Source of the DNA: Bacteroidia bacterium
GTDB taxonomy: Bacteria > Bacteroidota > Bacteroidia > B-17B0 > Aurantibacillaceae
Assembly (NCBI GenBank): GCA_016787895.1
Contig: JAEUTN010000020.1
Location: forward strand, 289,850-353,849
Direction: 5' to 3'
Length of the DNA stretch: 64,000 bases
Part shown: one piece after another, positions 9,337 through 17,519 of the stretch
Position numbering within the stretch: the first letter of the stretch is position 1
How the letters are laid out: every line of letters starts with the position of its first letter
Notes under the pieces: generated by a model
What the model was told of the DNA's origin: nothing
Database searches by the model: none
What the model saw: only the letters and a program-made list of their open reading frames with translations
Made by a program: the position numbers and the translations under genes

Positions 9337-10272
9337 CTAAGGTTTATATATCGCAATAAACTTCTCTTCACCCGAGCGTACCGAGCCCCTGTACATGCCT
9401 TCGGAGTTAAAGGGAAGTTCAATGTTCCCTTTGTTGTCAACCGCAATCAATCCGCCCTCTCCTCCCAGTTTCACCAATTTTTCATGCACTACAATGCGGC
9501 AGGCCTCTTTTAAACTCAGGCCTTTGTATTCCATTAAACACGAAATGTCGTAAGCCACCACGGCGCGTATAAAAAACTCCCCATGTCCGGTGCAGGAAAT
9601 GGCGCAAGTGCTGTTGTTCGCGTAAGTGCCGGCTCCAATTATAGGCGTGTCGCCAACTCTGCCGTGTTTTTTATTGGTCATGCCCCCGGTGCTGGTAGCC
9701 GCAGCCAGGTTGCCGTGCACATCAAGCGCCACGGCCCCAACGGTTCCAAACTTATCGGGTTTTGTTTCCTTGTGATCCAGGAACACCTTATCCTGTTTCA
9801 AAGCCTCCTGCAATTGCTGGTAGCGCAGGGGCACATAAAAATAGGCATCGTCTTCAAAGGCGAGTCCGTTTTTTTTGGCAAAGGCCTCTGCCCCCGAACC
9901 ACTCAAATACACATGCGTGCCTTCATCCATTACTTTACGGGCCAAAAGCACCGGATTTTTAACGTGTTTGAGTCCCGAAACAGCGCCAGCATTCAAAAAT
10001 TTTCCTTCCATAACAGAGGCGTCCATTTCGTGCTGACCCTCATGGGTAAACACAGCGCCTTTTCCGGCGTTAAACAGGGGGTTGTTTTCAAGTTCCACAA
10101 CGGCTTTTTCAACCGCCGTAAGGGCATCCCCTCCATTTTTAAGCCAGGTTTCCCCGGTTTTCAAAGCGTTTAATAGGGCTTCTTCATAGTTTTTTTGCGC
10201 TTCGGCACTCATAGAGGCCTTGCTGATGGTGCCGGCACCACCATGAATAGCCAGGGTATACAGGGAACTCAT
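9337..10272 (-). CDS. isoaspartyl peptidase/L-asparaginase (Ntn-hydrolase, T2 family)
   Basis: 311 aa, the normal size for plant-type asparaginases that self-cleave into alpha and beta subunits. The N-terminus (LAIHGGAGTI) is typical, and the autocleavage site is GRVGDTPIIGAG, with Thr as the nucleophile after cleavage. A later STGGMTNK/GTYANN context fits the substrate pocket. These enzymes split beta-aspartyl dipeptides to amino acids. Next to cphA and cphB, the obvious substrate is beta-Asp-Arg, which would complete cyanophycin breakdown (inference from context). Confidence 0.9.
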   Translation of the reverse strand: MSSLYTLAIHGGAGTISKASMSAEAQKNYEEALLNALKTGETWLKNGGDALTAVEKAVVELENNPLFNAGKGAVFTHEGQHEMDASVMEGKFLNAGAVSGLKHVKNPVLLARKVMDEGTHVYLSGSGAEAFAKKNGLAFEDDAYFYVPLRYQQLQEALKQDKVFLDHKETKPDKFGTVGAVALDVHGNLAAATSTGGMTNKKHGRVGDTPIIGAGTYANNSTCAISCTGHGEFFIRAVVAYDISCLMEYKGLSLKEACRIVVHEKLVKLGGEGGLIAVDNKGNIELPFNSEGMYRGSVRSGEEKFIAIYKP

Positions 10273-10376
10273 AGGAACTTGGTTTTTAGGGTCATTAACA
10301 CTACAAATTAAACTAATCTCAATGGATTTGGAGGTAAAATAGGTCTCATTTCGAGGGAATTATCAAAAAACCAGAC

Positions 10377-10406
10377 TTTGTCGTACAAATAATTTAGCTA
10401 TATTTG
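10377..10406 (+). promoter_or_regulatory. Bacteroidota-type promoter of the PorG-like gene
   Basis: TTTG (10377-10380), an 18-nt spacer, then TATATTTG (10399-10406), matching the -33/-7 consensus used by the Bacteroidota primary sigma factor. The ATG at 10416 lies 9 nt downstream, so the leader should be very short. Confidence 0.65.
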
Positions 10407-10415
10407 AACCTTGTG

Positions 10416-11363
10416 ATGGTTTTGCAAACTAAGTCTGCCATAAAAACGTTCGGCCTTTTTGCCGTATTGATTTGTTCCGCAATTTCCGCTTTTGCTCAAA
10501 GAGGGTACAAGATGGAATACGGCGGTACGATTGGCATGTCCAACTACCTTGGTGAAATTGGGGGAAAAGCCGAAGAAGCAAAACCCTTCATTTACGACAT
10601 GAAGATGGCGAAAACCCGCTGGAATCCCGGACTTTTTGTGAAATACCAATTCCATCCCATGTTTGCCGTAAGAGGGGCATTTAATTACCTGAGAATTGCC
10701 GGCGAGGATGCCCTCTCCACCAATCCCGGCAGGCAATACCGCAACCTAAGTTTTCGTAATGATATTTTTGAATTGAACGGCACAGTACATTGGTTGTTTT
10801 TTAACCCGACCCGCCCTACCGGTATTTACAGAAGATCCAGTATATATGTGACAGCTTATGTGTTTGCCGGAATTGGTGGATTTATGCATAACCCCAAAGC
10901 CCTTTACCAGGACGAGTGGATTGATTTACGCTCCCTTAAAACAGAGAACACCGCCTACGGAAAATATTCCTTTTGTGTACCAACCGGTTTAGGATTTTAC
11001 GTTACCATCAATCAACGCCGGAGAGCGCACCGCATTGGATTGGAAGTGAACTGGAGGTATACCGGCACCGATCATTTAGATGATATTTCAAAAAACAGCT
11101 GGGAAAACCCATCCACTCAATCCAACCTCTCAGCAGCATTGGCCAATCGTAATCCTGAACTGGGTTCACAACAACCCGATGGATTTGCCGGTAATTATGG
11201 CTGGCACGACGCGAATGGTGATGGTGCCAACGACAACTTAGCCCCACGCGGCGATCCCAATGACAAGGATTCTTTCATCACCTTGAATGTGACTTATGGT
11301 TATAGTTTCAAAGCCAAGTACAACCGCAGTCGCGGAAGAAAAATCCGTTCGGTGACTTTCTAA
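10416..11363 (+). CDS. DUF6089/PorG-like outer-membrane protein of type IX secretion
   Basis: 315 aa from ATG 10416; an in-frame TTG at 10404 overlaps the promoter and was rejected. A signal peptide ends near SAFAQ. The mature part begins GYKMEYGGTIGMSNYLGEIGG and shows beta-barrel alternation with LFFNPTRPTG and a YRYTGTDHLDDIS-like loop, as in DUF6089/PorG proteins. PorG is an outer-membrane component linked to the PorKN ring of the T9SS. Two T9SS cargo proteins elsewhere in the window show the system is used. Family placement is from motif memory. Confidence 0.7.
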   Translation: MVLQTKSAIKTFGLFAVLICSAISAFAQRGYKMEYGGTIGMSNYLGEIGGKAEEAKPFIYDMKMAKTRWNPGLFVKYQFHPMFAVRGAFNYLRIAGEDALSTNPGRQYRNLSFRNDIFELNGTVHWLFFNPTRPTGIYRRSSIYVTAYVFAGIGGFMHNPKALYQDEWIDLRSLKTENTAYGKYSFCVPTGLGFYVTINQRRRAHRIGLEVNWRYTGTDHLDDISKNSWENPSTQSNLSAALANRNPELGSQQPDGFAGNYGWHDANGDGANDNLAPRGDPNDKDSFITLNVTYGYSFKAKYNRSRGRKIRSVTF

Positions 11364-11385
11364 GGATTAATTCAAAATTTAAGGC

Positions 11386-12627
11386 TCAATACAGTTTGTT
11401 TTTGGCTTCGATCCAAAGGCTCATGTATTTGCTACTATTGAACTGCTGCTGCTGAAGCAAAGCACCGGTGAAGTTTTTGGATCGGTGTTCCTTTAAATTA
11501 TTGATACACGTTTCAATAAGCGAAAGAAAAGCACCTGAAAAATTTTCGCGTTCAAATGGAAGTAGCGTTGGCCCGCAGCGTTCCGAAGCCTGCATCCATT
11601 TATTTTCATTCTGATAAAGTTCCACGGCTTCACGAATAAAAACTTCAGCATCATCCGCAATGCTTCCGGGCCAGGGGCCATCGGCCTTCATACCTTCGGC
11701 AGCAATGCTGCTGCAAATGCTCGGTGTGGCGCAAAGCATGGCCTCCAGCAATTTTCCTTTTAAACCGGCACCGAAGCGCAGGGGGGCCAGCAGCAGGCGT
11801 GCAGCGCGCACTACTTCACGCGCCTCATGTGCTCTGCCTTTTACAATAAATCCATTCGCTTCAGAATGCAATTGAGCAATGGAAGGCGGCAGGTAAGCAC
11901 CATACACATGAAGTTCGGCTTCAGGCAATTGTTTTCTGATACCCGGCCAAATGGTTTTGTGAAGGTACTTTACCGCGTCGAGATTGGGCTCGTGCAAAAA
12001 ATTGCCGATGCTGATAAAATGACGGCGTTCGTGTAAGGAAAGGGATTTTTCTATTGGCTGAAGTTCAGCTGGGCCAAGCAAAAACGGAAGATAAAAAAGT
12101 TGGGAGGCCTGAACGCAAAAAAAATCCTTCAGCAGTTTCATTTCAAATTCAGAAATGATAAGACTTACATCGCAACGCAGGATACTGGCGATTTCACGAA
12201 AAGCGGTAGGGTTAAAAAGATCAGCCGCTACAAAGGGCCGGTTTTCTTTCACTGCGTTTTCTCTTCCTCCTCTCAGTCCATGCAAATCTTCGGTGTCGAG
12301 TAAAAGCAAAGCCTGAGGACAATGTTCCCTGACCCTCCAGCCAAATTGTTCTTCGGTCATAAAACGATCGAACAACACGACCTCCGGTTTGGCTTCAGCA
12401 ATAAATGTATCAAAACTGGGTTCATTGAGTTCAACAGCATGAAAAGGAATGCCAAGTTTTTTTACATCTACTGAATAGGCGCCGGGTTTAGCAACTGAAG
12501 CCATCTCTACCTTCCAGACTCCTTCGCGAAATACGTCAATGACTTGCAGCATACGGCTCCCGGCGGCTGATGAAGCGGGCTCGGGTAATACTTTAGCAAG
12601 GATTAGTAATTTGCGTGAAGGCACCAT
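11386..12627 (-). CDS. glycosyltransferase family 4-like protein
   Basis: 413 aa. A Rossmann-like N-half (LLILAKVLPEPASSAAGSR) precedes a GT-B C-half with SIGNFLHEPNLDAVKYL, ELHVYGA, FIVKGRA and LLAPLRFGAGLKGKLLEAM, where GAGLKGK and the following Glu form the usual nucleotide-sugar phosphate-binding region. It should transfer a sugar from a nucleotide donor to a glycan or lipid in the cytoplasm; donor and acceptor cannot be read. It stands alone, converging on the PorG-like gene. Confidence 0.78.
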   Translation of the reverse strand: MVPSRKLLILAKVLPEPASSAAGSRMLQVIDVFREGVWKVEMASVAKPGAYSVDVKKLGIPFHAVELNEPSFDTFIAEAKPEVVLFDRFMTEEQFGWRVREHCPQALLLLDTEDLHGLRGGRENAVKENRPFVAADLFNPTAFREIASILRCDVSLIISEFEMKLLKDFFCVQASQLFYLPFLLGPAELQPIEKSLSLHERRHFISIGNFLHEPNLDAVKYLHKTIWPGIRKQLPEAELHVYGAYLPPSIAQLHSEANGFIVKGRAHEAREVVRAARLLLAPLRFGAGLKGKLLEAMLCATPSICSSIAAEGMKADGPWPGSIADDAEVFIREAVELYQNENKWMQASERCGPTLLPFERENFSGAFLSLIETCINNLKEHRSKNFTGALLQQQQFNSSKYMSLWIEAKNKLY

Positions 12628-12698
12628 GAAATTTAGGAAATAAAATTGAGTTTAAGCTTCTTTGACAAGTAATGTAGATTAAAGATTATGCAAAATGG

Positions 12699-12921
12699 AT
12701 GGAGTTCAGACGACGAACACTTGCGCTAGGGATTGAGCCTCCCGATAGCTATCGGGAGCTTGAGCTCGGGCGGGGGCAAATGTGCAGTGCACATTTGAGC
12801 CAGGCTGTGCCTGGCTGGAATCCCCGCCCAGCGAGTGGCGAAAGCCCGACCCCTGAAGCGAGGCATCAAAAAAAAGACACAGGCCTCGTTTCAGGGGAAG
12901 CGCCCAAATTATTCAACACTT
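12699..12921. repeat. multi-hairpin intergenic element
   Basis: This occupies most of the 310-bp gap between the glycosyltransferase and the ABC operon. It holds a perfect 20-nt palindrome CTCCCGATAGCTATCGGGAG, then CAAATGTGC/GCACATTTG, GCCAGGC/GCCTGGC, and an outer pair CCCCTGAA-CGAGGC with GCCTCG-TTCAGGGG. The core phrases GCGCTAGGGATTG and AGCCCGACCCC recall a common Bacteroidota intergenic element. It contains no believable gene. It may be a structured RNA or non-autonomous mobile repeat. Confidence 0.55.
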
Positions 12922-12937
12922 TTTAAAACAGAATTTG

Positions 12938-13618
12938 CTACTGTCTTATAATCCGCCCATCCTCCATTTCAATGATGCGTTTGCTTTTTTGCGCAAATTC
13001 CACATCGTGTGTCACCACCAGCATGGTTTGTTTGAATTCTGTGGTGAGCTGTTTAAAAATATCGAACACCATTTCTGAATTTCGTTTGTCGAGATTCCCT
13101 GTAGGTTCATCTCCCATAATTATGGCCGGATCATTGATCATGGCTCTGGCAATGGCCACGCGTTGTTTTTCGCCTCCCGAAAGCTGATTGGCTTGTTTAA
13201 ATGCCAGTTTATCGATGCCCAGTTTTTTCATGCGCTCTATGGCCCGGTGCTCCACTTCTTTTTCGCTGTACTGACCGAGTTTTAATCCCGGAAGCATCAC
13301 ATTTTTTAATGCTGAAAATTCGTACAGCAGATAATGGAACTGAAACACAAATCCGATTTTTGCATTTCTGACATGGGCCAGCTCCGCTTCGGTTTTATTG
13401 CGCATGGGCTGTGAATCTATCAGCAATTCGCCAGAATAATCGGTATCCATGGTGGAGAGAATGTAAAGCAAGGTGGACTTGCCACAACCTGATTTTCCAA
13501 TTACCGAAACAAATTCACCCGCGTTTATGCTGAAGGTAATGTTCTTCAGTACATCAACGGTCACCGGATCGTGAAACTGTTTGTGAATGGCTTTTGCCTG
13601 TAGGATGATGGACTGCAT
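12938..13618 (-). CDS. ABC transporter ATP-binding protein (LolD/MacB type)
   Basis: 226 aa. Walker A GKSGCGKSTL (~41-50), Q-loop FVFQFHYLLYEF, signature LSGGEKQRVAIARA (~142-155), Walker B IIMGDEPTGNLD and the H-loop VVTHD are intact. The LSGGEKQR and DEPTGNLD wording is that of the LolD/MacB/FtsE subgroup, which powers mechanotransmission rather than substrate channelling. It is the last gene of a three-gene operon after the permease (1-bp overlap) and membrane-fusion protein. Confidence 0.9.
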   Translation of the reverse strand: MQSIILQAKAIHKQFHDPVTVDVLKNITFSINAGEFVSVIGKSGCGKSTLLYILSTMDTDYSGELLIDSQPMRNKTEAELAHVRNAKIGFVFQFHYLLYEFSALKNVMLPGLKLGQYSEKEVEHRAIERMKKLGIDKLAFKQANQLSGGEKQRVAIARAMINDPAIIMGDEPTGNLDKRNSEMVFDIFKQLTTEFKQTMLVVTHDVEFAQKSKRIIEMEDGRIIRQ

Positions 13619-14877
13619 TATTTTCCTCTGATAATCACAACGGGGTCGACCCGGCTGGCTTTGCGCGCTGGAAAATACCCTGCAAAATAGGTGGTGAGCA
13701 GCGCAAACACAAACGAGATGATGTAATACTTGGGACTGTAATTTACCGGAAAGGTTTTTATGGTTGGCAAGGCCGGTGTATTAAAAGGGATGTTATCAAT
13801 CAAATTCGATAACAAAAAACCCATCACTTCTCCGGCCAGTCCTCCAATTAATCCAATACTCACGGCGATAACCATAAATACTTTGCGCACATCCTTGCCT
13901 GAAAATCCGGTGGCTTTTAAAATGGCGATGGACTCCATTTTTTCAAAAATCATCATGTTCAGAATGTTATAAATGCCAAATCCGGCAACAATCAAAAGGG
14001 TAATGCCTACCGCATAGGAAATAATACTCCTCACATTGCTGCCGGTTTCAAATTGCGCGTTGGCGGTTTGTATGTCCTCAGAATCGCATTCAAAAAGTTT
14101 GGAGTAGTCTTTGGCCATGGCAGGGGCCAGATTAAGGTCTTTTAATTTTATCTGAAGATCGGTAATGTAATTGTTGCTTTTGCCTACAATTTTTTGGGTG
14201 GTTGCCAGGGAGGCGTAACTGTTCACCTTGTCAAGTTCCATGAGTCCCGATTCGAAAAAACCCACCACTTTTAGAGAGAAGCGTTCGCCCTGGGAATTGT
14301 TTACGTAAACCCTGTCTCCAATATCCACAAGCAGTTTGTCGGCCAGCGCTTTTCCCAAAATAATGCTGTTGGCTACCGTTTTTACATCCATGGGATTACC
14401 CTTGGTGACATAATCTTTGAAAAAGAAAAGCCGGGCTTCAGCTTCCACATCAATGCCATTGATTACCCCTGTGATTTCAATGTTGCCATCATTAAAAAAC
14501 ACGGGAGCGTTAATTTTTGGCGCATAACCCAAAACTCTTGGGTCCCTGGAGATAGCTTTGGTGATGGCACCCACGTTGTAAATTTCTCTTCGGCTGCCGG
14601 ATGATTTTACAGAATGAATAAAATGACTCCGGTTTTTGTAGTCCTTCGCTTTTTCAATGGCTTGTTTTTCTTTGGGTTTAATGTCGTTGAACAAACGGAT
14701 GTGGGCGGTGCGATTTAAAATTAAACCATCCAGCATGTCGTTCAATCCGTTCATAAATCCCAGCAGGGTTACAAACATCATGATGCTAAATGTAACCCCC
14801 ACCGCGGCGACCATAGTTTGCCGAAGGCGGGCCAGCAAAAGCGAACGGGCAATGGACACAATTAATCTGGAGATCAT
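13618..14877 (-). CDS. FtsX/MacB-type ABC permease
   Basis: 419 aa. One N-terminal membrane segment (~21-42), a large extracytoplasmic domain (~45-270), then three C-terminal membrane segments (~275-300, 328-350, 380-402), with the terminal FPARKASRVDPVVIIRGK typical of LolC/LolE/MacB permeases. It overlaps the adaptor gene by 4 bp and the ATPase gene by 1 bp, so the three are translationally coupled. The complex likely extrudes a lipid, lipoprotein or drug from the inner-membrane outer leaflet; the substrate is unknown. Confidence 0.87.
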   Translation of the reverse strand: MISRLIVSIARSLLLARLRQTMVAAVGVTFSIMMFVTLLGFMNGLNDMLDGLILNRTAHIRLFNDIKPKEKQAIEKAKDYKNRSHFIHSVKSSGSRREIYNVGAITKAISRDPRVLGYAPKINAPVFFNDGNIEITGVINGIDVEAEARLFFFKDYVTKGNPMDVKTVANSIILGKALADKLLVDIGDRVYVNNSQGERFSLKVVGFFESGLMELDKVNSYASLATTQKIVGKSNNYITDLQIKLKDLNLAPAMAKDYSKLFECDSEDIQTANAQFETGSNVRSIISYAVGITLLIVAGFGIYNILNMMIFEKMESIAILKATGFSGKDVRKVFMVIAVSIGLIGGLAGEVMGFLLSNLIDNIPFNTPALPTIKTFPVNYSPKYYIISFVFALLTTYFAGYFPARKASRVDPVVIIRGK

Positions 14878-15959
14878 GGCCCGGGTTTTAAAATTACATC
14901 TCCTTTTTTCAAACCACGGAGTATTTCTACTTTGTTGTAATCTTTAAGCCCTGTTATCACAGGTACTTTATCTTTGTCAGGATTCAGCACAAAGGAGTCG
15001 GCAATCAGGTAATTGCGGGGTACAAGGAGGGCCGAACTTTTACTTTGGATAACAATGTTGGCTTCCACACTCAGGTTGGGGTATAACGTTTCGGGTGCAT
15101 TGGTAAATTCCGCTTCAATCTTAAACGTGCGGGAACGTTCATCCATGATGCGGTTAATTTTGCTTACCCTGCCCTCAAACACCCGGCCTTTATAACTATC
15201 CAGAGAAACTAAAACTGTTTGACCGGTTTCGAGCCGTGTGATGTCGTATTCGTCGACCTGCAATTCAATGATAAAGGCCTTGTCGTCGCCAATGGTAGCA
15301 ATGGGACTCATGTTGGTGACCATTTCACCTTTTTCTTTCAGCAAATTAAACAAGCGGCCGTTGGTTTCACTGCGGATGATAAAATCGTCTTCCATGGATT
15401 CGCTGATGCGCGAATTATTGAGGGCTTGTTCGGATTGAAAATCCAGGGTTTTTTTGGTGTCTGCATAACGCAACAACGCGCTGCGGTAATTGCTTTGGGA
15501 CGTTTTAAAGGCCAGTTCCCTTTGTTCGAGTTCGACCTGGGTGCCGATTTTTTGTTCCCATAAACTTTTTTGACGTAACCAAAGCAATGAATCGTTGAGG
15601 TATTTGTTTTTGGCCAGCTCAATACCCACCTGCAGCTCTTTTAATTTTTCTCCTCTGGCGTTTTGGTTGGCCAGTTCAAGGGCAAGCCGGGAGTTGGCAG
15701 TGTTTAAACGGGAGGAAGGATTGCTTAAACGCAAAATGGCATCTCCTTTTTGAATGAGGGCTCCTTCCTCTACAAATACTTCTTCCACCAATCCGTTGGT
15801 TTTAGAAAATACCTGGTATTGGTTTTTGCTTTTGATGATACCCGAGGCATAAACCGATTCGGTGATGGGCGCCTCGTTCACAGTGTATTGCTCGGTTTTT
15901 TTACCACAGGAATGAAGAAGAAAAGAAATCAAACCAAGGGCGAAACAACATTTTTTCAT
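14874..15959 (-). CDS. HlyD/MacA-family periplasmic adaptor lipoprotein
   Basis: 361 aa. The signal region ends ISFLLHSCGKK, giving lipidation at Cys17. A lipoyl-like half (GLVEEVFVEEGALIQKGDAIL) is followed by an alpha-helical hairpin (~75-185), the second lipoyl half, a beta-barrel (VDEYDITRLETGQTVLV, FEGRVSKINRIMDERSRTF) and a membrane-proximal domain. It bridges the permease to the outer membrane. First gene of the MacAB-like operon; no TolC homologue is adjacent. Confidence 0.87.
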   Translation of the reverse strand: MKKCCFALGLISFLLHSCGKKTEQYTVNEAPITESVYASGIIKSKNQYQVFSKTNGLVEEVFVEEGALIQKGDAILRLSNPSSRLNTANSRLALELANQNARGEKLKELQVGIELAKNKYLNDSLLWLRQKSLWEQKIGTQVELEQRELAFKTSQSNYRSALLRYADTKKTLDFQSEQALNNSRISESMEDDFIIRSETNGRLFNLLKEKGEMVTNMSPIATIGDDKAFIIELQVDEYDITRLETGQTVLVSLDSYKGRVFEGRVSKINRIMDERSRTFKIEAEFTNAPETLYPNLSVEANIVIQSKSSALLVPRNYLIADSFVLNPDKDKVPVITGLKDYNKVEILRGLKKGDVILKPGP

Positions 15960-16116
15960 ATTCTGGAGGCCTGAATAAGGTCAGGTAGTAAAATTACTTA
16001 AATTTATACACTGTGCTTCTTATGAGATTTCAAAAACAAATGACATTCATCAGTAAAATCACATGAACGGGTGATGGAAGGCAGTAGTTTGCAGTCTAAT
16101 TTTGCCAAAAAATTAT

Positions 16117-17517
16117 ATGGACTTTAAAAAAAGTATGGCCCTGCTCCGTCAGGCCCTTAAAGGTGAAGATTACGATTACACCAGCGGTAGTATCCGAAAA
16201 GCCGTGGTGTTGCTGGCCATTCCCATGATGTTGGAAATGTGCCTTGAAAGTGTGTTTGCGGTGGTGGACATTTATTTTGTAAACAAACTCGGCAGCCATG
16301 CCGTAAGTGTGGTGGGATTAACCGAAGCTGTTTTAACGCTTGTTTATTCTGTGGCCATTGGTTTAAGTTCAGCTGCAACAGCGGTGGTGGCCAGGCGGGT
16401 AGGGGAGAAAAATCCTGAAGCCGCGGCCAAAGCGGTTTCTCAGGCTCTGATACTTTCGGGTATATTAATTGCCGTCATTTCGGTATTGGGTTTTGTTTAC
16501 GCTGATAGCATTTTGCGTTTGATGGGCGCGGAAGAAGAGGCTGTGCTGATGGGGGTGAATTATACCCGTTTGATTTTAGGCGGCAGTGTGGTGGTGGTAT
16601 TATTATTTTTAATCAACGGTATTTTTCGTGGAGCAGGCAATGCATCCATTGCCATGAAAAGTTTGTGGATAGGCAACGGGGCGAATATTATTTTGTGCCC
16701 TTTGCTGATTAACGGTTACGGGCCTTTCCCTGAACTGGGCATCACCGGTGCGGCTTTGGCCACTGTTCTGGGACGGGGACTCGGTGTGATATACCAAATT
16801 AAACAATTGTTTTTTTCAAAACACGAGGCCTTTGACATGCGCAAGGCCAGCTGGTGGCCCGATAAGGAGATCATGAAGTCTCTGTCGGGCATTGCCACGC
16901 CGGCTACCTTGCAGTTTATTATTCAGTCGGCTTCCTGGATTTTTTTAGCCGCCATAGTAGCGCGAAGCGGAAGCAATGCCAGCGGTGGATACCAAACGGC
17001 CATACGCTTGATTATGTTTTTTATGTTGCCGGCCTGGGGCATCAGCAACGCGGCGGCCACGCTGGTGGGGCAGAACCTGGGTGCCAAGGAGCCGGGTCGC
17101 GCCGAATCTTCAGTAAAAACCATTGCCAAATACAACACCATTTTTATGGCCTTTGTGATGTTATTTTTTATGGCCTTAGCCGACCCTTTGATTAGTTTTT
17201 TTATTCCCCGCACTTCGGTTGATCAGCACAAATATGCAGTAGACGCTTTGTGGATCATTAGTACCGGCTACGTGTTGTATGGTTTTGGTATGGTACTCAT
17301 GCAGGCGTTTAACGGAGCAGGAGATACCAAAACGCCCACTTACATTAGTTTTGTGGGATTTTGGTTGATGCAGGTGCCACTGGCCTGGTTTTTGGCCATG
17401 TATCTGTGCATGGGTCCTTTGGGTGTGTTTATTGCCATTCCCGCATCAGAGGCCATTATCACCGGTATTTACTATTATTATTTTAGAAAGGGCAAGTGGA
17501 AGTTGAAGGAGGTATAA
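16117..17517 (+). CDS. MATE-family efflux transporter
   Basis: 466 aa with about 12 predicted membrane segments in two repeated halves (AIPMMLEMCLESVFAVVDIYFV in the first; GIATPATLQFIIQSASWIF in the second). MATE proteins export cationic drugs or metabolites in exchange for Na+ or H+. ATG 16117 was chosen over an in-frame TTG at 16102, which lies in a TAATTTTG promoter-like box (16097-16104). A decayed relative lies at 19247-19668. Confidence 0.9.
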   Translation: MDFKKSMALLRQALKGEDYDYTSGSIRKAVVLLAIPMMLEMCLESVFAVVDIYFVNKLGSHAVSVVGLTEAVLTLVYSVAIGLSSAATAVVARRVGEKNPEAAAKAVSQALILSGILIAVISVLGFVYADSILRLMGAEEEAVLMGVNYTRLILGGSVVVVLLFLINGIFRGAGNASIAMKSLWIGNGANIILCPLLINGYGPFPELGITGAALATVLGRGLGVIYQIKQLFFSKHEAFDMRKASWWPDKEIMKSLSGIATPATLQFIIQSASWIFLAAIVARSGSNASGGYQTAIRLIMFFMLPAWGISNAAATLVGQNLGAKEPGRAESSVKTIAKYNTIFMAFVMLFFMALADPLISFFIPRTSVDQHKYAVDALWIISTGYVLYGFGMVLMQAFNGAGDTKTPTYISFVGFWLMQVPLAWFLAMYLCMGPLGVFIAIPASEAIITGIYYYYFRKGKWKLKEV

Positions 17518-17519
17518 TC

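Noticed and set aside
9061..9359. Two overlapping 80-codon ORFs after cphB
   Set aside because: They lie in the hairpin element; composition (Cys/Arg/Pro-rich) and lack of promoter or homologous motif argue against coding.
12699..12926. 75-codon ORF in the intergenic element
   Set aside because: Coincides with the palindromic element; the translation merely follows the hairpins.
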